Shown: positions 19,453 through 30,844, counted from the first letter of the stretch. The stretch is DNA of 64,000 bases from Eutreptiella sp. 'Long Island Sound 2002' (GCA_964036045.1 OZ038381.1:1240001-1304000); one strand, 5' to 3'. Notes: generated by a model not told the origin, from the sequence alone. A program made the numbers and translations.

Positions 19453-20760
19453 CTAGTCAATGATGGAGTCAGCGGTGTCGCTAAGGAGGTCCAGGGCCTG
19501 GTTGGGCAGCAGCAGGGCCTCCTCCACTGCCGCCACTGCATCCTGCATTAGGGCCCCAAACTGCGCCACGAGAATCTGATCTGCCCCATCACCGGCTCGA
19601 TCTCCGCCAGCAGGGCGCCACCGATGTTGTTCAGGAATGACATGAAAGCCTTTGCCCTGGCGTCGAACAACTCCATCATCTCCTTCGTGAAGAGGTTCAC
19701 GGGCAACGCGAAGACCCCAAGGGGAATGCGGAACAAGATGCTGATGGCATCCTGCAGGCCCTTCAGAAGGGCGTTGCTCAGAGTGCCAATGGCCTGGCCA
19801 ACCTGTGTGTCAGCAATGACCGCATGGGCTCCTGCACCGTCTCCACAGGCTGTAACACGGTGTTCCTCAGGACATCAGGGGTTGGCTCCACGGGGTCCGT
19901 AGTCAATGACCTGCTAGACCCTGGCGGGCATGTCTAAGGCGATGCCGTCCATGAGGCCTGCAGCATGGGCGTCACCTCCCCTAGCGACGTGTCCGTGAGG
20001 TTGACGAGGAGCGCCGGGACAGTGGGGCTGAACACAAAGGTCGCCATGCACCACTGTGCCTCGTCAACCTGCTCTACGCATTCTGCCCGACCTGCGCCAC
20101 GAGGCCGGAGATCCTGGTCCGCACCTCTGCCGTGAGGGCGGTAACGACAGTTGTGACGTCTGCAGCGTTGACTGCGCCCATGATCAGCCCTCCACGCGGC
20201 CCCGCATGAAGGTCTGGACCACCGTGCGGGCTACGGCCAGGGCGGCGTTGACCTCCGTCCGCACCATTGCCGCGAGCGACGTCACCACGGCGTTGGGGAA
20301 GCGGAAGTTGGCCACGCTGCGCAGCGGCCCGAATGCGCGGCGCACGATGCGTGCGAGTGGGCCACGGGCGCTCTGCGGTGCTGAGGATGGACTGCAGCTG
20401 GTCCGCCGGGTCATGAGGGGGTCGGTCAGGGACTGCAGGGCGCCACTCACGCGCTGCGCCGCCTGCCGGACGGCGCCGCGCAGGAGGGTGCTCAGGGCGT
20501 CGGACACCTGGACGGCCACGGTGTCGGTCACGAGGCCCAGGACCCCCCCCCCACCATCGAGTCGCTCGCGGAGGAGTCCCTGTCCCCGTACGCACCGGTT
20601 AGGGACGACTGCAGCTTGGCGGCCACGTTGCCGAGCACCCCGAAGACCCCAGACTGGACGGCGGCCTCCAGGGCCTTGGGGATGGTCTTGACAGCGGTGC
20701 TGTCCACCACCGGCATCACCTTGTCCACCCCCCGGATGCGGCCCTCAGGCCCACGGGGAG
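19453..20760 (-). pseudogene. Decayed Val/Ala/Leu-rich helical protein gene, family unknown
   Basis: Protein-like sequence runs through this interval but hops frames. KVMPVVDSTAVKTIPKALEA and VLGNVAAKLQSSL lie near 20.7 kb, VSDALSTLLRGAVRQAAQRV near 20.5 kb, ALAVARTVVQTFMRG near 20.2 kb, SNALLKGLQDAISILFRI near 19.75 kb, NNIGGALLAEIEPVMGQ near 19.6 kb, and ALLLPNQALDLLSDTADS near 19.5 kb with a TAG stop. Single-base frame changes occur near 19.8 and 19.59 kb and others upstream. The repeated amphipathic helices recall structural or lipid-associated proteins, but I cannot name a family. Frameshifts could be decay or sequencing error. Confidence 0.4.
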
Positions 20761-21460
20761 AGGGCTGCACTCCCCGCCCCCAAAACAAAAGACAGAAAAA
20801 CTGCCTAAGAGAGAGGACGTGCAAACAAAAGTTGAAACGAGGTTCAACTAGTGAAAACCTAGCTCAGCTGTTTGCAACTTGAAAACCTGAGATCAAGCCC
20901 AACCTCAACCCATGTACACCAAGCATCAAATATCAGAAGAATCGCCCAGTCCAGTTCCAGCGCTCCAGTCCAGTGGTGGACGAAAGGCTTGGAAAGCGAT
21001 CTGTGATGATTTGCTTCCACGGAACACTTTGCAGTGGTTTCTCTGTCAGAAACCACACAAAAGAAATGATACATCAGCAATGACCACGACAATGTCAAGG
21101 TTCATCACTGACAAAGGCTCATGCGTAGCACGTGCAGCTTTTGCACCTTACTGAGCTCTGCCTGAGTTTCAGCTTGGAGATGCAATGACCATATAATGGG
21201 GTTAGGGTTTATATCCGCATATTGCGGGGTTGCAGTCAGAGCAAACTCACTTGCCCTTTCAGGTATTGTGTGGAGCTCTGGAAAGACTCTGGTATCCAAT
21301 TGATCAATTGACGAGCCGTCGCATATATAGCATCAGGAGCTGCACGGCCTGCCCAGATACATGCATAATCCATGCATGCAAACTAACAATGATCTAGGCA
21401 GTTTCGTTTGTCTGCAGACGGAAGCACACCGCACAAAAGGCTCGGATCTCAATCTCAGGG
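20761..21460. other. No gene recognised
   Basis: Short frames only; no repeat or RNA signature. Confidence 0.4.
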
Positions 21461-21463
21461 ATG

Positions 21464-22767
21464 CTACACCATATGTGGATGCAAGCTGTGTTTTTTCAGT
21501 TTCACCACTGTTAGTCCGGTGCACGGGTCCAGTAGGACCCCTTGGCAAACAGGCAGATGCCCACATGTCCACATGGGGCCAAATGGTCTCCCGAGCCCCT
21601 CAAAGTGCTGTCCATTGGAGGCTCCTGGAGTGCTGCTGTCCCAAAAACATTTGCAGTCTCTTTCGGGAGCATTTTGGGGTACTGTGTGTGGTACCCCAAC
21701 AATGTGGAGGGTTTTTCCATGATTCTCCTGGGTCCTGTCTTGGCACAAAATGCGCAACAAATGCGCACTACGCCGAAGAACCCTTCTTGTACCTCGACCT
21801 CCTGAACCGCGGACTGCGTGTCATCCGCCGTGATGCACCACACGGGTGACTTTTGTTCCAATACATGACCATACTGCAATTGGTCCAAGTAACAGCGCAA
21901 ACCATCCCGGATCCCAGGTCCCAACTGAATCCCTGCCCTACCCCAACTCACAGTGGACTGCTGGGTCTCCTCTGTCGTACAACATGGGTACCCCCCGCTG
22001 ATCAGCCAAAAAAAAAAAGACAGCACAGGCAATGGAAAAAAAATCGTCAAGAATGCTTCATGAGAGAGAGTGCATATTATGGTGCATAGGCCTTGGGCTT
22101 GAAGGCATTTGGGCCCATCCGCTGTTTCCCTGAGGGTCACGTGGTAGGGAGTCAAGAATGCGTCATGCACTCAGCATGTATTTTCACCCTGCAGTCTAAA
22201 CAGCAGGAGCTTGGTACATGGCGCAGGCACTGCGTACACAAGAACGCAACTGGAATGATGGGCTTCACCCTATGCACTTGGACGTGACCCAAAAAATCTC
22301 CTTGGAGGTATCGTTTCACGGCTTGCAATTTACCTAAGCTTTACATCCCCTTGAGGTCAGGCGGTATGTGCGGGTGGACAACTTTACAGGCACAGATTGC
22401 GCATGTTTGCCACAGGATGGAGTCGGGATCGTGAACAGGGTGGTGGACAACAGCTACCTCTGGTTCCTGGACATACCCCGCCCCCCCCTTGCGCAAGCAC
22501 GGCCACGGTCCCAAAAAACCAAAACAGCGGTTCAACGCCCACCCCGTGCTTAGACAAGACCGTCCCTGTGTGTGGCACACATGATGGCAAACACACATGA
22601 TCGCCCACATCCAGGAGATCCCTCAGATGCAGATGGCGATAGGCTGTGGAAGGGAAATAGCAGGAATGGCTAAGAATCATATCAAAACAAACATCATCGG
22701 GCAATGTGTGGTAAACTGTTTTTAAAGCCCATGTTACATCTGGGACCACAAAAACAGTGGTCCCCAA
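21464..22767 (-). pseudogene. LINE-type reverse transcriptase remnant
   Basis: Minus-strand pieces fit a non-LTR reverse transcriptase. DVTWALKTVYHTLPDD near 22.7 kb resembles motif A (D-V-T-x-A-F). A long 219-residue frame (22170-21511) holds TADDTQSAVQEVE, close to the Y/F-A-D-D-T motif C of LINEs, then AFCAKTG and a frame change to ENHGKTLHIVG, which resembles the following TG..x-N..K-T segment. Between them the sequence is poorly conserved. With the RNase H remnant at 18.2-19.1 kb on the same strand, it may be the decayed copy of an RNase H-bearing LINE. The alternative is chance similarity in a Cys/His-rich frame. Confidence 0.45.
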
Positions 22768-24005
22768 AAATTCCTAAAAACAGCGGTTCAACGCCCACCC
22801 CGTGCTTAGACAAGGCCGTGCTTGCGCAAGGGGGAGGGGGGGTACAGTCGTTGGCTCATCCAAAGTTGCTCAGCTGCTTGAACAGGGGATCAGGGTGGGA
22901 GGCCACTCCTTGCCACAACATGGGTGCCAACCTGTACTTGCACACTTGCGATTGTTTTTCTTTTCTTGCGGAGTTCAGGCTGAAGGCCAGGATTGACAGC
23001 TGAAGGTATGCTGTAGGTGCAGGAAACATCAGCCTCTACATTTAGAGGAAGTCATGCTGACCACGTCCGGCAGAGGGCTGGTGTGGCTCTCTTGAGTCCA
23101 TGGTGATACATGAGACCAATAAGCACACAATGCACAAGAGAAATAGGTGGGTGTCAGGGAGTTCTATGCTGCAGTGGAGCATAACGGCAGCGCAAATCTT
23201 CTCTTGTCTCTATGACAATGGGGTTCTATCATGCATGTGCCTTGAATGATGGTTTCATGGTTATACCTCGTGATACCAAACGGCTGTGGCATGCACACAC
23301 CTGTGCACCACTGAATGACAAGCGTTCAGAACCTCACTGCTCCTTGCAGTGTAGAGGAACACGGACACCCGCCACCCCCTCGCCACAGGTTCTGGCTGCG
23401 TTGACAAGGCTTCCTCCTCAGAGCTGGGGATGAGGAAATTCTGCTGAGGTTCGAGATTGGGGGCTTGCACACTTGATTCACTTGTGACGTATTGCCCCTC
23501 GACCTGGTGCCCGTCTTGCCCCATGGGAAGCATAAGCGTCTCCGACTGGCACATGGGGTTAGAATTGCTGGCGAATTCGTCAACTGAAGTGCACGGGCGT
23601 GCACGGCAGCTGACTTTGTATTGTGCTGCCCCGCCCCCTGTCTATGGCAAAAGAAAAGTTGCTTGTGCAACTTTGTGCACTGGGAATAGGGGAAAATTGT
23701 TTGTTGAATCATGGCATCCAAAACAACATGCAATGGATGGACACCCTCCAGTCAGAGGGCGAACCACAGGTCTGGGGTACGAACCAAACCCCCTGCCAAG
23801 CTGAGCACCACAGCCATTCCCTCTGTGCAGCACTGCAAATAATCGGATAGCCGGCTCCCCTCCCCCCCCGAATAGCCCTGAGAACACGGGACACCCCGCC
23901 CCACCGGGAGGAACGGTAACCAATGGCTCAGACTATGCATGAGGACCAGACCTTTGCACTACAACTGCATTGTAATTAGAATAAGTTTTTTCTCCGGTGT
24001 CTTTG
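22768..24005. other. No gene recognised
   Basis: Overlapping short frames without domain similarity. A segment near 22480-22560 is repeated in part at 22770-22850 (CAGCGGTTCAACGCCCACCC). Confidence 0.4.
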
Positions 24006-24143
24006 GCGCTGTGGAATTTCGGGGCAAATGACCCCCCCCCCTTGGGGGGGGAACAATGCAATGGGCCACACGCGGGTCAAAGAGCGCTCCACACATGCAT
24101 GTCCTGGTATGCATATGCAGCAATGTCCGGCAGTTCAATCAGA
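24006..24143 (+). repeat. Dispersed repeat, copy 1 (partner 24641-24770)
   Basis: It shares GCGCTCCACACATGCA and TATGCATATGCAGCAATGT, with matching flanks, with the block 630 bp downstream. Each copy also holds a C-run/G-run inverted pair near its 5' end. Confidence 0.75.
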
Positions 24144-24202
24144 GATTCAACACAACACACCAACACCTGTGCAAGGGGGTAGGGTAAGACCTCATTTGAA
24201 TG

Positions 24203-24370
24203 GCTGATGAGAGAATGAGATGACAAATGTTTTTGGGGGGGTTCAGTACTCGAGATAACCTCTTGGGATCAAGGTTCAGAGCTGTCCAGTGCTACGATGA
24301 TCCCACAATGGCCGTGGCAGCAGATCTGACACACAGTGAGGATTTGCTGATGAGAGAATGAGATGACAAA
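24203..24370 (-). mobile_element. SINE-like insertion with 25-bp target-site duplication
   Basis: A 25-bp sequence starting GCTGATGAGAGAATGAG is perfectly repeated at 24203-24227 and 24346-24370. The 118-bp insert (24228-24345) shares AAGGTTCAGAGCTGTCCAG and its surroundings with the insertion at 25997-26111. On the minus strand the insert ends in a short A-rich tail next to a C run. A long perfect duplication plus a tail is the mark of target-primed retroposition. The insert's minus-strand sequence has a tRNA-like look but no clean A/B box pair. Confidence 0.7.
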
Positions 24371-24640
24371 CTGAACAGCACAATCAGCATTGAAAGCAAA
24401 TGAGACATTGCACTCCTCAACCTGCAAAACGTGCAATTTTTTTGTGGTTGAACCTCAGGAGAACAATGGAACGAACGTTACCATACCCAGATTGATCCCC
24501 CCCCTTTTGTCAGGCCGGTCCCCCCCAGGGCCCCCAGGGGGGGGGGGGGGCAGTCATGAAGTTACCAATCCCCCCTGGGGGGGGGGGATTGCACCACAAA
24601 TCCGTACCATAGTATCACAGTGTAAATCAGCTTCGCCGCC

Positions 24641-24770
24641 TAGAATTTTCTATGCTTTTTGGGCCAAGTGACGGTTCCCCCCCAAAGGGGGCCGCAAGCA
24701 GGTCAACAAAGCGCTCCACACATGCACGTCCTGGTATGCATATGCAGCAATGTTCGGCAGTTCCATTGAT
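24641..24770 (+). repeat. Dispersed repeat, copy 2
   Basis: The partner of 24006-24143, with a few substitutions. Confidence 0.75.
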
Positions 24771-25059
24771 ACATTGGTTCCACGAGCACTTTTGCGTATG
24801 TACAGGTTGCACTGATGTTTGCCTAGTTACCCTTTTCTGGCCGTGTTTTGTCGGCCAAAACCTCTAGCCTGCATGTTAACGTACTGGGGGGTTGAGGTCC
24901 ACAGGCGGCTGGACAGGCTTGCGGTACGCTGGCTCTCAATCGGCCAACCTGTCATGTCGTCCGTCAGCACTCATAGAGAGAGGGTCAGTGGTATGTGTGT
25001 GTGTTAGGCTCAATCTCATTCATATAACTACAGACACTGTGGCGAAAACGTGGCTGTGA

Positions 25060-25295
25060 GGGGGCCGCAGGCCCAGCCTCTGGTTCATACCATCCATTCG
25101 GACAGAGCGTTCCTGTGAGCAGGAGTGCATAATGCGGGCTTTGAGTCGTGTACCGCAGCGGCAGTGCAGCCGGCCGCTGCCCTGAAGATGAAGGTTCGAT
25201 TCCTCGCTGAGGAGGAATATGAGGAGGAGATGCGGTTCCGGCGCCGCAAGTGGCCCCGGTGGCGGAGCGCGCTGCTGCAGGTGTGTTGTGGCTGG
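25060..25295 (+). repeat. tRNA-derived SINE-like repeat, copy 2 (tRNA-Phe-like head)
   Basis: It holds an A-box-like AGTGCAGCCGGCCG, then CTGAAGA (the loop of a tRNA-Phe with GAA anticodon), then a perfect B box GGTTCGATTCC at about 25195. A CAGCG/CGCTG pair brackets the unit as a short acceptor stem. It is a few bases too short for a working tRNA. Its body (GGAATATGAGGAGGAGATGCG) matches 12746-12766, defining a SINE family. Confidence 0.55.
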
Positions 25296-25976
25296 GGCTT
25301 TGCTTTTGCTGAGTCCATGTGCTAAACCCATCACAGTAAAATTAGACATACCTTGCCGCTAGACAAAAACCTATGTGGACAGACACGCCACCGATCCACC
25401 ACCATGAAACTAGACAAAGGGGGGGGGGGGTACAGACACACAAGGACAGAAATGCACAAATCAAATAAATCAGGATCTGAGGGTTTCAGACAAACACCCA
25501 GAAAATTCCTTCAGCAGTGACGCTTGTTGTAACAAATCCAAAAAGAAATTCTCCACCTTTTGGGATATGAATTGTGGCCATGATATTGCAGGGGTAAGCT
25601 TGCTTGGCACGCTACTTTGCTGGAATGACCAATCTGAAGTGAATGAGCTTTTGCATTGAATGCTTGGCTGCCTGAATTTTGCTACACCATACTTTCAATT
25701 TGCTTTGGACATTGAACCTCTTCATCTTTGCCCTCATGGGCAGAATTCAGATGAAATATATAAAGCGGCAACATCCTCCATCACTTCCGAAATGATGCTG
25801 GGCTGAGACTCACAGCGATGTCCTAAACCTTTTGGCCTGGACTGGCTTGCACTCTCAATAATCTCAGAAAATGGAGGGAAACTGGCTGTAAATTACAAGC
25901 TTTCAGCTAATGATAACAACCGTCAAAAGCTGCACAGGAGGACCCTGGAACGGGAGTATGGCCTCTGGAGCACCGT
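25296..25976. other. No gene recognised
   Basis: No coding frame above noise and no repeat partner found. A G run lies at about 25419-25430. Confidence 0.4.
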
Positions 25977-26131
25977 TCAAAGCATCACGCTGGCTTTTTT
26001 TTTTCCTGGCTCAGGCCAAGACGAGCTGGCATAGCCTGCTCGCGCCACAGTACTCGAGGTAACCCCTCGGAATCAAGGTTCAGAGCTGTCCAGTGCCATG
26101 ATGATCCCACATCAAAGCATCACGCTGGCTT
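25977..26131 (-). mobile_element. SINE-like insertion with 20-bp target-site duplication and poly(A)
   Basis: The 20-bp sequence TCAAAGCATCACGCTGGCTT is perfectly repeated at 25977-25996 and 26112-26131. The 115-bp insert (25997-26111) starts on the plus strand with T8, i.e. a poly(A) tail on the minus strand, and shares its distal about 65 bp with the insert at 24228-24345. The structure is diagnostic of a LINE-mobilised short retroposon. Body divergence from its sibling suggests separate, not tandem, insertions. Confidence 0.8.
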
Positions 26132-27063
26132 CTTCCGTCTCATCCACTAACATTCTCCAGGTTCTGCGCCGCCCCCCGTTTGCAGGTCGGTTAGCTGAGT
26201 TGATTTGTCTGGTGAACTCGTTGGATCGGTTCGTGGGGCATTGTGCATGCACTCAATTACAACGACCACAACGGTCTGGGCAGGGAATCTCCACGAAAGT
26301 TGTTTTGTTGGAGAGATACAACTGTACAGCTGTACAGGGCGCACACTTTCTGGGCAGCCTGTCACTTGCAGCTTGCAGGAATGAGACCAGCTGGAAAAAA
26401 GAAATCAGATGTCCTTGCAGAGCACAGATCAAATGCTGTTGTTGTCACAAATCACTGTCATACCTATAGTTCCACCCCCCCCCCCCCTTCACCTGCCCCC
26501 TCCCCCCCTCCCCCCCACACACACCTGCACACTGCAGTTCCCTAACTATCCCCAAATTTCTGAAAATGACGGTTTCACTGCTGGTTTTTGCGGAGCAGCG
26601 GGAGGGGGGTCGAAGATGCAGAGTTGGACATGGTTAAAAGGGGGAAAAAAACACAGCCCCTGCACAATCGGGTGCATCTGGATGGCAGTAGCCCAACAGC
26701 TGCTGATGTGTCCGTTTCTCCATGCCCCCAAGCACATGTGTGCAAGGGTGTGTGAGTTGGTCTGCTCGCATCAGACTTTTCCTGTGTGCTGGACGTCTAA
26801 AGCAACTTGTGGGGCAGGATGTGGGCCAGATGTAGCATGGTCTGTGCATAGCGGTCAGGATTGTATGGAGAAAAATAATTACGAGTGCGGAAGGCCCAAA
26901 TGGGGTGTAGCAGGGTCCACTGGGCAGGTCAAAGGCGCATTCCAGGGCGTGGATGTGCAGAGCAAGGGATGTTGGGAGGGACGGGGACGGTAGGTGGGCA
27001 CGTTTATCAGGGCTGGCACGGGGAGGTCCGCAGGGATATGTACCCCCCCGCCCTTGTCCTACC
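26132..27063. other. No gene recognised
   Basis: C-rich runs at about 26468-26517. One plus frame of 194 codons has no recognisable feature. Confidence 0.35.
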
Positions 27064-27296
27064 CCGCCCCCCCTTGCATAAGCTACACCAAAGTCCCAAA
27101 TTAATACGGTCCCTACGCCTACTGTAGCTTGGACAAGGGCGTAGCTTGCACGCGACACATACCCCGCCCTCCCCCTTGTATAAGCTACACCAAAGTCCCA
27201 AATTAATACGGTCCCTACGCCTACTGTAGCTTGGCCATAGAACAGTGGAAAGTTCAGCAATAGGTCCCCACCGACAGACCTATGCCCTCAATCAGC
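27064..27296 (+). repeat. Dispersed repeat family R1, partial copies in tandem
   Basis: Two successive ATACGGTCCCTACGCCTACTG modules and the terminal GTAGCTTGGCCATAGAAC module of family R1 (compare 685-1108) are present. The central about 250 bp of the full copy is missing. Confidence 0.7.
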
Positions 27297-27540
27297 GTGT
27301 ATCACGCGGCGGAGCCGCGGCATACATTGTCCCATCTGTCCAGCGAAGCACCACAGCTCTTCCTCGGATACGGCGCCGGAGGCGCCGCCACAGTTCGTCA
27401 GGATAGGTCAGGTCGCCCTCCCTACCCTCAGCAGGAACTGGGTTGAGCTGACAGGTACCTCCGAGACGAAAAACAAAACCACCCCCCGTGTGGACCACTA
27501 TGATGAACCCCCAGCGGCCTGTCCGCCGGGTTTCGAACCC
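27297..27540 (-). repeat. GC-hairpin module with tRNA-like B box
   Basis: It contains two palindromes (GCGGCGGAGCCGC and GGCGCCGGAGGCGCC) and, on the minus strand, a perfect B box GGGTTCGAAACCC at about 27529. The same module follows R1 at 28378-28620 and in shortened form at 29036-29132, so it travels with R1. It is probably the tRNA-derived half of a composite SINE. Confidence 0.6.
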
Positions 27541-28012
27541 ACGACCCATGACGTGGGAGACAAGCGTGTTTCCGATATGCTACTGTCCGATGTGCTGTGT
27601 ACCGGCCGCGCCAACCACCAAGTCATTCCCCCCCCTTGACCCCTACGGTTGCCGCTGCGGTTTGCACTTAGCGTAGACCTTCAAAACCCAGATCGACCGT
27701 GGAGGTCGACCCCCGGCAGCGTGTCCGCCGCCTTTGCCACCAAACGTGGCACGTCGTGGGAGCCACGCGCGTTTCAGGTATGCTCCTCCCCTGTTGTTTG
27801 CCACTAACCAACACGCTGTGTACCGGCCGCGGAAACCACCAGGTCTCTCCCCCCCCCATCGGCCCCAGCGGTTGCTGCTGCGGTGTGCACTTAATGCAGA
27901 CCTTCAAGGCTCAAATGCCCGGTGGCGTGCCCGTCGACCTCGCCACCGACCGTGGCTTGGGAGCCACGCGTGTTTCTGGTATGCTCCTCCCCCGTTGTTG
28001 CCCCGTGCTCCA
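27518..28012. repeat. Tandem repeat, period about 205 bp, about 2.5 copies
   Basis: Units start near 27518, 27721 and 27928. They share GTACCGGCCGCG, CGGTTGCxGCTGCGGTxTGCA and TAGACCTTCAA/CAGACCTTCAA landmarks. Only the first unit keeps an intact B box. Divergence between units is considerable. Confidence 0.65.
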
Positions 28013-28017
28013 GACCT

Positions 28018-28376
28018 ACTGTAGCTTGGACAAGGGCGTAGCTTGCACGCAACACATACAACTACCAACACCAGGCGCCCAGGTTCAAAAAGAGAGGATT
28101 GCATGGTGAGCTGGTGCAAGAAAGTGGCATATAATGCACAAACATCCCCAAAATCAGAGCTATGTGGGTTCAAGGGGGCAAACACTCATAAGAAATGCGT
28201 CCATGACTCTATGTGACTCGCAAATTCGTCACCAAACCCATGTCTTATGTGGCTGCACTACGTTTGGTACCGAATTAAAATTAGGTCCCAAATTAATACA
28301 GTCCCTACACCTACTGTAGCTTGGCCATAGAACAGTGGAAAGTTCAGCACCGACAGACCTACGCCCTCAATCAGCA
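28018..28376 (+). repeat. Dispersed repeat family R1, copy 2
   Basis: Near full-length match to 685-1108, including the middle segment 'GAGCTGGTGCAAGAAAGTGG'. It is followed directly by the GC-hairpin module. Confidence 0.75.
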
Positions 28377-28377
28377 A

Positions 28378-28622
28378 GTATCACGCGGCGGAGCCGCGAC
28401 ACACATTGTCCCATCTGTCCAGCGAAGCGCCACAGCTCATCCTTGGATACGGCGCCGGAGGCGCCGCCACAGTTCGTCAGGATAGGTCAGGTCGCCCTCC
28501 CTAACCCTCAGCAGGAACTGGGTTGAGCTGGCTGGAACCTCCGAAAGGAAAAACCGCCCCCCGTGTCGACCGCTACGATGAACCCCCAGCGGCCTGCCCA
28601 CCGGGATTCGAACCTCCTGTAG
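28378..28622 (-). repeat. GC-hairpin module with B box, copy 2
   Basis: It repeats 27297-27540 with the same two palindromes. On the minus strand a B box GGTTCGAATCCC lies at about 28604-28615. Confidence 0.6.
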
Positions 28623-28669
28623 CTTGGACAAGGGCGTAGCTTATACAGGGGGGGGGGGGTAGCTACGCA

Positions 28670-29132
28670 AAAGTCCCAAATTAATACGGTCACTATGCCT
28701 ACTGTAGCTTGGACAAGGGCGTAGCTTGCGCGCGACACATACAACTGTAGACACACACGTGAGTGAGCGCAGAGGGGGATATGGTGCACAAATATCCCCA
28801 TAATCAGAGCTATGTGGGTTCAAGTGCGCAAACACTCACAAGAAATGTGTCCATGACCCTATGTAACTGGCAAGTTCGTCACCAAACCCATGTCTTGTGT
28901 GGCTGCACTATATTTGTACGGAATCAAATTAGGTACCAAATTAATACGGTCCCTACACCTGCTGTAGCTTGGCCATAGAACAGTGGAAAGTTCAGCAATA
29001 GGTCCCCACCGACAGACCTATGCCCTCAATCAGCAAGTATCACGCGGCGGAGCCGCGGCACACATTGTCCCATCTGTCCAGCGAAGCGCCACAGCTCTCC
29101 TTCGGATACGGCGCCGGAGGCGCCGCCACAGC
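28670..29132 (+). repeat. Dispersed repeat family R1, copy 3, plus shortened hairpin module
   Basis: R1 body at 28670-29035, then the GC-hairpin module cut short after GGCGCCGGAGGCGCC and joined directly to another GTAGCTTGGACAAGGGCG unit at 29136. Confidence 0.72.
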
Positions 29133-29159
29133 CTGCTGTAGCTTGGACAAGGGCGTAGC

Positions 29160-30620
29160 TAGGACAAAGGGGGGGGGGGGTACTGATAGCAACGGGAAAA
29201 CCGCTGCTTGTTTTCTTTGCCCATCCATTGTGGGCTGAAGAGGGTGGTGGTTTGCAAAACTGGATGGCCAACTGGATGGCAGGTACGCCCCCGAGTGAGA
29301 ACGAGGCCGCTGGTCAGACCAACAGCAAGTGTCCGTTGCATGACCCGGCAGGACCCAGCTCCACCTGGTCAGACCCGATGGTGGACGATGGTGGCATGCT
29401 TCCCCATTGTGATGCCATCCTGTGCAAAGCCGGGCATGTGGACAAACAAGGCTGTCTCCCTTAGGCTTCTCTAAAGTTGGTTCTACCCTGGTACACCACC
29501 AAGGACAGAGGTCACCTGCTGCCTTAATATACCTGGATGGCACCAGGCCACCATTGATACTACACCGCAGATGCATGCACCCTGGAGCAGAGGCACAGCA
29601 GACGCATGGGAACAAGGCAGCACGGCTGTTGCCATCCTGCCCAGACCGGTTCAACAGTCACACGATACTACAGACGAGCCGTGTCCCCTTCCATTTCAAA
29701 GTGCCGTTTGAAGTTGGGGAATTGCACGAAAGAGAAATGGTACAGAGACCAGAGGCCCTGCTGTAGCGTTGACTCTGAAGAAGCCCCAACAGTTCCCCGT
29801 CTTGTCTTGATGCTTTGTCCGCCAATCGTACATGATCATTGACCCCCCTCCCCCTGGTGGTACATGAACAACTAATGGCCGCAGAAGCGTCTCTTTGACC
29901 TGCCCATTCATTAGCGTGGCATCCCTTTCAGCAGAGAAATCGTGGGGAGCGGACACAACATTCTGTGCAGCTGTCCCAAGCTCGGCTAGCAGATGAGAAC
30001 CGAAAAAAAGAAAACAGAAACACATACCTCTTTACACAATTTTGCATCATTTGCACATTGCACGTTGTTCGAATGACTCTGACAACGGGCTGGGGGTTGG
30101 CCACTTGGACTGATTCACTCAGCAAAGTGGTGTACAATGCAGTAACAAACCCCCCTTGGAATTCACATGTCAGTGGGTGACACGTTGCGTTACGCAGCAT
30201 GAACCCAGCGCACACAACCTCCACTTGGAAAATCGGCTCTACACGCCCCACAATGATGTGACACTGCACGCCCCCCACATTGCAATATTATGAGTGGGTA
30301 TCCCGGGCGCGGCACACCGTCCTTACCATCACTGGCGCAGAGCTGCCGGAGCCATGGATTGAGCTCCGAGCGGAGGCAGGGGAAATCCGGTTTTCGCTTG
30401 CGGAGGGGGAGGGGGTCGATAAAGCCCCCGAAAACGGGGGGCGTTGTTATGATACATTGCATGATGATGCAATCGACTCCAGGCATCACCTGAAATGCAA
30501 CGCAAAATAGCTTTTTCTACCCCAACTGAAAGCTCTTTGTGGCACTCTGTACCACGATGCACGTGTGCAAATCCGCCTTGCATATTGGTGTGGAGGCAGT
30601 GTGGTTACTTCTGCCTGGTG
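29160..30620. other. No gene recognised
   Basis: Several medium frames lie on both strands but none carries a recognisable motif. Confidence 0.35.

Positions 30621-30622
<2 letters not shown>

Positions 30623-30666
<44 letters not shown>
30623..30666. repeat. (TG)22 microsatellite
   Basis: A perfect dinucleotide run of 44 bases. Confidence 0.97.
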
Positions 30667-30667
<1 letters not shown>

Positions 30668-30822
30668 TGGGGTTTCACCATTTTTACCAGGTCTCCCGGT
30701 TGCGCCTGTACGGCCACACTGGCGTCCTCGGGTCGGATCGCTCCCCATTGGTGAGGCCCACGGTGCAGGCCAGGGGTGCATCCCTGTGCTGCCCCTCGAC
30801 CAGCGCGATATGCACTTTAGGC

Positions 30823-30844
30823 TGTGTGTGTGTGTGTGTGTGTG
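30823..30844. repeat. (TG)11 microsatellite
   Basis: A perfect run, followed by CGTGTG and a G run at about 30859-30870. Confidence 0.95.

Noticed and set aside
29040-29654. 204-residue minus frame as a gene
   Set aside because: No domain, Cys/Pro-rich noise-like composition, and its 3' part lies within repeat R1.
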